Shown piece after piece: positions 33,101-41,413 of a stretch of DNA of 41,413 nucleotides. This DNA comes from Synura sp. LO234KE (lineage: Eukaryota > Sar > Synurophyceae > Synurales > Mallomonadaceae), in assembly GCA_015143735.1 (NCBI GenBank), contig VKHC01000003.1:1-41413 (forward strand), written 5' to 3'. How positions within the stretch are numbered: position 1 is the first letter of the stretch; every line of letters starts with the position of its first letter. The translations under genes were made by a program, and so were the position numbers. The notes under the pieces are model-generated. The model worked only from the letters and a program-made list of their open reading frames with translations. It had not been told where the DNA came from and did not search any database.

Positions 33101-36100
33101 AAATACTCCGAACTAGAGGGCGAGGACGATTCGTCTCCTGGACATATGTTCATCGCGGGATCAAATCTGAAGATGGACTTTGTGAGTGACGCCTACGACT
33201 CCAAAATACGTATAGTGGTCAACTCGGTGAGCGTTCAAGACTCCGAGCGGACAGAGGATCAGCGCAATCTACTGTGGACGCCGCCGAACACCTCTATATT
33301 TGAGATTACATACCTGTCCTGCTACTCGAGCAAGTCCCCTTTATACCACGGGGTGGGCACTGAAGTTGGTATTCGCGTATCTGACCTCGGAATGAGCCTC
33401 GACGAAGTGGTGTTGCGCCGCCTGCAGCCCTACGTTGCTGTTCTGTTAGCAGACCATAAGAAGTCATTGGTCTCTTCTCACGCCGTGTCCGTGTCTGAGG
33501 AACGCGTTCGGCGTCTATTGGACCAGAGCACGCTCGAGGGAATGCAAGTGGACTGCTCGGTCAATTCCCTTTCCTTAGAGCTGATGAGGATCGAAGCTCC
33601 GTCACCGTCTGCGCTCTCGCCCACCGTTGCTTCGTCCACACCGAATCTACGAAAGGCTGTGTTGAGAATAACGGCGAGAGACTTGCTGTTCTCTATGCGA
33701 TCGTTGAGAACGAGTAAAATCAACATGAGTGTCTTCTCGTTTAGTATAACCGACTTGAGTGATTCTCGCAGCGACTATGTTATCAGGGAAGCCTTCTGCA
33801 AACACCGTCTTCGCGTAGAGGACGCCAGAAGTGACAACGTTGATGACACTCATGAACCTCAACTATCCAGTGAGAAGGAGGAAGTATCTATGCTGGTAAT
33901 GCAATACGAGTCTGGAGTGAAGTCCTCGGGTGACGTTCTCACCATGCACGTCTCGGATATTGCCGGTTACGCGTCTGTGGACATGATCGTGGACTTTGTG
34001 GACATCTTGTATGTCAATTTCAAGGCATTAAATTTTGTGTTCGCATCCCCGCAAGAAACTGTCGGCAATGTGATCTCAAACCACGCAGTCGATGAGTCGG
34101 CAAAAGCACTTCCCTCTCTAAATTCTGTTAATAAAGACGAACAGTCCAGCCTACATGTTGTGGTTCGAGTCTCGACTAGACACATCCTTCTCATCGAGGA
34201 TCCCACATCATCAACTTCTGGAGCGCTCGTGCTCGAGTTGCGAGGCGCGGTTCAGTTCAGCGAGGTACAGACGTTGTGTGGAAGAGACCTGGAGGACAAG
34301 TCCTCTACACATCTGGCGTTAGAGTCCGCAACCATGTCCGTGTTATCCGATATGAGTGTTTGGAAACCTGTCCCTGTCACGAGTCCCATGTCCGTAGACC
34401 TACACTGGAGCCAGACATCTGTACGTGCTGTACCGCTGTCGGTGACAGTAGCTTTGGACACGGACACCATCGACGTGACTCTGTCTCTCAACGACCTCCT
34501 CCTGATACACTCGCTGCTCATTCGCGCTCGCGTACTGCGGCTCACCGATTCCGAGAGCGAAGTAGAAGGGATGGGGGGTTCCACTGCAATCAGGACAAGC
34601 GCTGGGGACGCACAACGAGCCGCTGTCGCCCCGTTGCAAATGACGGAGTACAGCGTTGGTGTTCGTATCAACACGATTGGAGTCACGTTGATCAACGACA
34701 TGCGCGATCAAGATACTCCATTCTTACGGATACTTGTGGCCGAGGCGGACCTGTCTATGAAAGGGTTCACTCAGCAAATGGACGGCTCAGGCAAAGTCGC
34801 GATTAGTGTGGATTTTCACAACCCTAATGTAGGAAGGTGGGAGCCTATTTTGGAGACATGGACGTCGGATGTCGGTGTCATAATTGAGTTATCAAAAGTT
34901 GACGTTACCATATCATCATCTCGACTACTTCAGTTAAATTTCAGTGGTGTCATGTTTCGTACGCTGTTGGAGACATTTCAACAGGTGTGTAGTTTTGAGG
35001 AGAATCGCGGTCGGAAAGAACTCGCGCCAGCGGTGGAAATGTGCAACAACTTAGGGGTTGGGGTCGAAATTTTTGATTCAGATTCGAATGCAAAGCTCGT
35101 TGACTTGCCTGCGTTTAGTGGCAAAACCCCTCTTCCATTTTCTTCAGCTTTGACTACAGGTCCGAGATCAATTCGTACGATCGACGAGAAGCATTCAACG
35201 GCCGTCGATGTTGTGTTTAGTTCCAACGACCAGTCGCCTGCCAGACAGTCAATCAATAAACTACCCGTTATATTCTATCGGTCGAAGGCCTATGACGTGG
35301 ATTTGAAAGCATTCCTTGGTTCAGGGAAACTGCCGGCCTCTGTTCTCGAACCAGTGGTTGAAGAAATCTTGGAGAATCAAAGGTATGACCCGATCAGAGG
35401 CTGGAGGGAGCCTTACCTGCCTATGGATCCGGCGACTTTCACAGACATCCACTGTAATCGGGAAATGGATATGGACTCCATCGTTCTGCCACCCGGGAAT
35501 AAATGGCGTTGGCAAGACAATTGGAAAGTTGATATGCGGGGAAAAGAGGGGACAGAATTCGACAAACAGGGGTGGGACTACGGTGTAAATTTCACCGTCC
35601 TGTCGAGCTCTAAGAAGCGAAGGAACTTCCAGCCATTCGACTGCGTCCGTCGACGTCGTTGGATACGGACCAGGGTACCAGTCGAGGTGGGGGAGAAAAT
35701 GACTGTTGAGAATCGCCCTTGGAGGCTTTTCTGGGACACGAAAATTCAAGACAATGGCTCCCGACTACTCGCGTTGAACAGTAGAATTACTATTTTGAAC
35801 GTGTCTTCGTTTCCCCTGACTGTGTATGGAGGTAGTGTAGATTGGGAAGGAGATCTAGAGCTCTGTGTAATTACTCCAAATCAGGAGACTTGTGTACCCA
35901 TAACACACGCCCATGCATCTACTCTACGGTTCCGTCCCACAGACGTCCCAGTAGCACTGTCAGAGGCGGTATCTACCGCAACCAAAATACAGGACTACAC
36001 AAAAGATATAACGATACGTTGTAGTGGTGGACAAGCGATGGAAGCAATATATTCCCGCATTAAACAGGTTCAGCGAGGCGAGCGGTTGTTCCTACTGGTA

Positions 36101-39100
36101 TCATCTGCCTTCGTCATATACAACATGCTTCCATGTGAGCTGAGATTCCGTAGCGAGGGCTCGAGGACTGCCAAAGAAACGGGGTCGGTGGAGCCTGGTG
36201 AACACTCGCCGATTATTCATATCGACCCTGGGAATAATGAAGCACTCGTGAGCTTTAGTTGCGGCAAATACGACTGGACTGAATCGATCCCGCTGTTGTC
36301 AATTAAGAGTCGCACAGAGAAAATCCTCTTTCGGAGAAGCAACTCATCACCGGGAGTGGGACTTGAAGTGTGTGTTCGTTACGACTCTACGAAATCGCTT
36401 ACCAGGCGGCTTATCGTATACGGCGAATGTGCGTTGGTCAACCGGACCGATCTAGATATCTGCGTCCTGTCTAACGCCCCAGCCACGAAGGAGAAGCGGA
36501 GATATTTCAGGAAGACCAACCGCACCTTTCCCCGACATTACGAGCAGCTAGATAACTCAGATAAAGCTCCTGTGAGGGTAGAGCAGCTACAAGTGATTTC
36601 ATTTCGCCGTTACTTGACGGGAGTGGCCGGCGTAGGGGAGACGGTATATACGGACAGAGATTGGAAGTGGAGCTATATGCCCCCCTCTCTCCTCGGCTCT
36701 GTATACCTGTCAACTCCATTCGATGATCGATGGACTCAGAAAAGTCAATTAGCGAGTTTCACAATTAGCAATAGTGCCATAGTGGTCATTCTCTTCGAAG
36801 AAAATCTTTCTCGTGCACCTGTTTGGATAAGGAATGACAAGTATCAGAGATTGTCGGAACACGCGGTTCTTACAAGATCGGGAAAACCTGATTTCCATTT
36901 TGAAGGATTTGCAAAGTTATTCTTGAAGGGGGAGCGCGTAGTGTTGGGAGGAAATGCGTGGAGGGAATGTAAAGCGATGTACGTCGTGTTCATCATTGAT
37001 GCGATGAGCGCTCAAGGGAGGCAAATGATTGCAGAGCTGGGCGTCGGTATCAAGGATGTAAACACGGAGGCGAAGTTGAGTTGGATCGAGGGTGCTAATG
37101 GGGTCACTTTATTCTCCCCTATTGAAGATAAGATGTGTATAGGAGTGAAAGAAGGTACAGTGTGGAGTCCAGAACTGCCTGTACCGATGCCCAGTGCCAG
37201 CAAAGGTCGTTTTGAGATAGAGGACTCGGGTAGCGGTGTTACACTTCTGCTCGCTTATCAGGTGTCTCGAATGGCCGGCGTGTTTTCGCGGACCAAAGTG
37301 ATCACTATTATGCCACACTACTGCATCGTCAATGCTATGAGCGATCCCGTGTATCTGAAACAAGATGGAGACGAGGGAATGGAATTGGTCGTCGACCCAT
37401 GGCAGTTCACCGCTTGGCATAAATCTGGAAAGAATGGAAGCACCGAGTTGAAGTTGCGTTGCAAGGACAGGGACTGGGGTGTAGGACTGGTGGACATCAA
37501 CGAGGTTGGGAGCACTGTATTGCTGCTTCCAGCCGCCCAAGACCAGCGAGGCCTCGACCCTCTTGTACTCCATATCGAAGTGCGCCAGGCTGCTCCCAGC
37601 GAGCACTGCAGTATGGTGGTCGTGGTCGGGCGGTCCAGCGTGCCGGAGGGCGCGTTATATTCCGTCAAGAATGATTCACCTTATCCAGCCGTTATTCGAC
37701 AAAAATGCATCAATCTGGCCTCTCAATCCACACTTCAAAAAGATCTCTTCGACATTCACGTGCTTCCTGGGTCCTGGGCTCCTTTGGGCATGGCTAGGAA
37801 TTCGGCTGACTACGAAGTTCTTATTGCTCTTGGTACGTCATTTGAGGAGTCCTTCGTAGATACGGTGGCAGTAAACTTGAAAAAGTATTCCTCAGAGATA
37901 AGAGAGTTTCAGTTTAAGGATAATATGGATAAAGTAACAACTGTGGCATACTTGCGTCAAGAGTTTGGGGGAAGGGGACGCGTGGTGCGTATAGCGGTGG
38001 ATTCGAATGCCTTGAGATCTCCTGCTTCAACTCATTCGGAGGCGTCGGAGCTTTGTCTTCGTATACAATTGCCGTTCGTGTGCGCCTCCGTCATCGCCGA
38101 ACGACCGATTCGGCGAGAGCTGTTTAATGTCATCTTAGGAGGTGTTCGATTAGAGTATCAGGAATCGGCATCTACGCGCAATACGGATTTCGTGGTCAGA
38201 CGTATTCAGATTGACAATTACTCGGAGACTGCCGTCGACCCAGTGCTGTTGCTCTGTGTGGACACACCGCATAAGAAGGGAGAGATTGACTCTTCTGAAA
38301 ACTTGCCGGCGTTCCAACTCTGTGCCATCGAGTCCACCAGCAAAGACGCGTCCAGTGCCCACTTTGAGTACATCGGTGTGCGCTTGTTGGAGTTGGCAAT
38401 ATCGGTGGACAGTGGCACGATTGAAATCATCACCTCAGATCTGCTCGGAGATCTAGTGTTTCAGTCCCCCGAAGATATTCTTGCGAGAGAGAATCCTGAG
38501 AAGTGGATGCGCCAATTCACCACTGCTATTCTTCCGCATAAGCAAAGGCGCGAACTCGTCATGTTTTACTCGTTGCGGCAAAAGCTGAAAGCAAGTAAAA
38601 TCTACTTCAACCATTTTATTCTGCACCCACTCAAGTCGCGCATAACTTTTACAAAGTCTTCCAACCCGAGAGGCGACTCGGTAGACGAGAATGCATATTT
38701 GGCTATATTAAATACTGTTCCAGATACTACCATGATGCCTTTGGGAGTGTCGTCATTTATCGTTACGGATGCTTTTGAATCGAGAGAGACATTGATTAAC
38801 TGCATCATAATGAAGACTACAAATGAGGTTCAGGGGCAACTAGGACGCATCGTGGGTTCCTATTTACTCTCGCTCGACATGCTGGGTAGACCTGCTGGCT
38901 TGTTAAAGAATATTGGGAACGGTGTTCAGGACTTTTTCTACGAGCCATATGAAGGACTGATGCAAAGCCCTAAGGACTTCTTAGTGGGATTGTCCCGCGG
39001 CACGGGAAGTCTGGTTACCTCCGTCGTTGGAGGTGCCCTTCACTCGACGGTTACCATTGTAGGTTCTGCTAGCAGCAGCATCTCGAAGGGATTTACGTTT

Positions 39101-40450
39101 ATTGGTCAAGATGAAGACTATGCCGCGAAGAAAGCATTGGAGAAACGTAGACGCGATCGAAAAGTTGCGAAAGGCGGAGTTCTCGCTGGCCTGCAGGAAG
39201 GTGGTGGGTCCTTCGTGTCTGGATTCACAGATGGTATATCGGGGTTGGTTACTAGACCGATGGATGAGGCTAGGAAAGACGGAGCGTTAGGATTCATGAA
39301 AGGTGTAGGTCTGGGTGTGCTGGGAGTCGCCGTGAAACCCGTGATTGGAGTAACGGACGCAATAGGTGTGGTAGCTCAAGGTATGACCACTCAGAAAGAC
39401 GACGCTTTCTCCGCCGAGCATGCCCGACCACAGAGAGCTTTAGAACGAATTGCCGCGGATGCCAACGAGCTCTTTCTTACGCCTCTAAACATCGCTGCTG
39501 CGAGGGCCCAAGACTACGTTCTGAGTAAGTCCTCTCAAGGCGGGTACGCGGACTCGTACGTCGGCTTCTTTGCGCTCGACGGAAGGGTTGCAGAATGTGT
39601 GTTCTTCTCTGAGATATTTGTATATCTAGTCAAAGGCAATGTCATTGAGTCCATACGATGGCTAGATATTTCCAAAGTCTACCGGAAAGAATTGACGGTT
39701 TATCTGGAGTCCTATGGTAGTGAGAAAGGTTCTAGAACGGCCTCCTTGGCAGTGCCTCTCACCTCAAATCAGAGACTACGAGAGTTCTATTCCCAGCTGC
39801 AACTCCATGCCTACCGCATGGGCAATCCTAGAGGATTTGCAGATGTTGAGACTCAGTCCAGAGAGGCATTGCAATCTCCTGCGGGTCCAGCGATAGATTC
39901 TAAATCTGCGACTGAATATTATGTATTTGGATCAGCGAATAATCTCTTTCAAGGTCAAGCGTTAGCGAGCGAGGACGAGGTTCTTCGATTGTCTCCTTCT
40001 AGATTGAAGTTGGTTTCCCAGACTTCGCCCGCCCTCCTCGACGCGGCCCTTTGGCGAGTAGTGTACGAATGGGATGCTACCCATACTCTGTTGAATTCGT
40101 CTCGCTGCGCCATTCTTGCGATTTTAAACCGCTCACAGCAAACGATTCAGATCACAAAGACACAGTTGAGAGAGGGACGAGATGTGGTTGTGTTCGGTGC
40201 TCAGGGATATGACGCAGAATCGCGCTCCGTCCTCCCCGGCGGCTGCGTGGTTGTGTTCGCTTACGGGTATCTCCCCACCCTTGTGGACAAGGCGCACGTT
40301 AAAGTTGACGTTGGTTCTAAAGCTTTCAACATTACCTTCTCGACCCGAGCCAACAGATCAACTTGCGAACCACTCGGTGGTAAACACGTCGGGTTTTTGG
40401 AAAAGTCGTTAACGGATTGGTGGGCCAAGTACGTTGTTGAAGTTAAATGA
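30101..40450 (+). CDS. VPS13: Bridge-like lipid transfer protein VPS13 (two exons)
   Basis: VPS13 forms a long hydrophobic groove that moves phospholipids between organelles at contact sites. Exons are 30101-31171 and 31529-40450, with a 357-nt intron (GTAAAG...ATGCAG). The joined frame is 9993 nt, or 3330 aa. The start MAKKLLLRALVDALGDYIEG is the chorein N-terminus. APRAWWRYAF near residue 340 is the conserved WW block, completed across the intron by WLLMKTCVQSRRTYID. A Ser-rich loop sits at about 445-490. Beta-rich groove repeats follow, then the VPS13 adaptor-binding region at about 1870-2480, and the ATG2_C-like helical region at about 2810-2960 (NIGNGVQDFFYEPYEG, then GFTDGISGLVTRPMDEARKDG). 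A PH-like domain lies at about 3035-3120. Roughly 200 further residues end in a beta-rich segment (GGCVVVFAYGYLP ... WWAKYVVEVK) that is unusual for VPS13. The long intron could hide a small exon, although the simple join fits the family well. Confidence 0.95.
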
Positions 40451-40987
40451 CTTCAAATTTTGAACTCTCCGGCGTAAATCATCCCAGGAGTGCTGTTGAT
40501 CGACTTGGATATCTCTCATTACTAATCTCTTAAAAATATTACTTGTTGCTGTTCCACCTGATTGTTATTCTAGGCGTTTGCATTTCAAACCTATATGCAG
40601 AACTTGATCCTCTCCAATGAAAAATGAGTAATATAGTTTGCTGCTACATATGCATCGGTGTATCCATCCGGCGCTAATCGAAGGGATCAATTAATTCCTA
40701 AGATATTTGAAAAAGTGGATTAATAATTTTTTACGCCGAACGAGGCAGCGAATCTCAGACTACTCGTGCATTGTAATGAAAACATTCTTATGTTGAGAAA
40801 GAAGTGTTACTGCTGCACTCTAGCTCAATTGTATTTCAAACTCATTTAAGCACGGTCATCGTTGGACTAAAATTTTTACTCGATAGAATCGGGGCAGAGC
40901 ACCTGTAATTAGAATGGTAGAGTGACCGTAAATACAATTCTACTTACGGGTTTTGCGCTCAAAATTAGAAAGGCACTATATGGAATA

Positions 40988-41088
40988 CTCTTTAGAAACA
41001 AACTTCTATAGATTTCCAAAGTAATATTATTTTTCCCAAAAATCTGTAGGGTGGTACTAAAAGCGAATTCTATAGTCTTTCTAAAGAG
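40988..41088. repeat. Inverted repeat, possible MITE-like hairpin
   Basis: The arm CTCTTTAGAAA (40988-40998) is matched by its exact reverse complement TTTCTAAAGAG (41078-41088). The palindrome CTATAG sits just inside both arms (41006-41011 and 41070-41075). Pairing outside and between these blocks is imperfect. This is the typical look of a small palindromic mobile element or its remnant. Confidence 0.55.
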
Positions 41089-41340
41089 TTATTTTCAGAG
41101 TAGTTCTAAATACTTTAGCGTTTTTCTGAGGATTTACTCGATCGGTTGGTTCTAAAGCAAGATAAAAGTTGTTCGCTCTCCCAGAATGATTCATCCGTAA
41201 ATGGTATACCGTAGAAAGAGTACTGGATCTGGTGTGTCCGTAGAAACCCGCCTAAGCTCTATACTAGCCTGGTACTAGAGCGGAACCAGACAGAGCCAGC
41301 CATTTAGATACGAAAAGCTGTCTGTAAAGATGTTACACAT

Positions 41341-41413
41341 CGGTGCACCAAAATCCAGCTACAGATAATCCATTTGTAGCTAAAAATCAAAATTTATGCT
41401 TCCGTGGTAGATG
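41341..41413 (+). repeat. Dispersed repeat, copy 2 (truncated by window end)
   Basis: Begins CGGTGCACCAAAATCCA like the copy at 3303 and stays alignable to the last base of the window (GGTAGATG). The element probably continues outside the window. Confidence 0.55.

Larger units (their letters stand above)
40451..41413. other. Non-coding 3' region with inverted and dispersed repeats
   Basis: 963 bp after the VPS13 stop with no ORF worth listing. It contains an inverted repeat at 40988-41088 and a dispersed repeat copy at 41341 onward. No canonical AATAAA is close to the VPS13 stop. Confidence 0.6.

Noticed and set aside
1-41413. Bacterial-type systems (CRISPR, toxin-antitoxin, phage defence, operons)
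   Set aside because: Spliced eukaryotic nuclear genes throughout; no spaced repeat array and no prokaryotic gene clusters.

Overview
This is nuclear DNA from a flagellated eukaryote. All the long genes are interrupted by GT...AG introns of about 32 to 357 nt, and the gene products are eukaryote-specific: RRS1, LAMTOR2, an outer-arm axonemal dynein heavy chain and VPS13. The dynein means the organism builds motile flagella. A small gene near 29 kb carries a Tudor/Agenet-like module (core GINKPGG ... YNVKYVLGG) that I associate with stramenopile proteins, so a stramenopile (oomycete-like or chrysophyte-like) is my best guess, but this is inference.

Layout: 220-1663 (-) RRS1, rebuilt here as five exons (351 aa). 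1664-6565 is a long AT-rich gene-free stretch holding a degenerate dispersed repeat (two copies, 4538-4726 and 5821-6000), a second repeat family marked by CGGTGCACCAAAAT, and a GC-rich hairpin. 6566-7002 (-) is LAMTOR2 in two exons (125 aa, the same length as the human protein). It is divergent, across 103 bp, from 7106-21654 (+), a complete six-exon DNAH5/DNAH8-type (outer-arm gamma) dynein heavy chain of 4631 aa. 22235-22435 (+) is a weak small ORF. 22450-28802 (-) is a 2062-aa protein in three exons that I do not recognise: a disordered, Arg/Gly/Glu-rich N-terminal third followed by a long helical region. 28912-29938 (-) is the 283-aa Tudor-like protein in four exons, one intron of which appears to be only 32 nt. 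It is divergent, across 162 bp, from 30101-40450 (+), a 3330-aa VPS13 in two exons with an extra C-terminal domain. 40451-41413 is non-coding and holds inverted repeats and another copy of the CGGTGCACCAAAAT repeat running off the window end.

The genes do not form a pathway. RRS1 is ribosome assembly, LAMTOR2 is lysosomal mTORC1/Rag signalling, the dynein is ciliary motility, VPS13 is bulk lipid transfer at membrane contacts, and the Tudor-like protein may act on chromatin. I see no bacterial-type system, CRISPR array, rRNA or tRNA. All exon joins are inferred from reading frame, splice-site dinucleotides and family conservation. In every gene rebuilt from more than one exon the summed exon lengths divide by three and the phases agree. 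The most unusual items are the 2062-aa orphan, the 32-nt intron, the VPS13 C-terminal extension and the repeat families in the 1.7-6.5 kb region.
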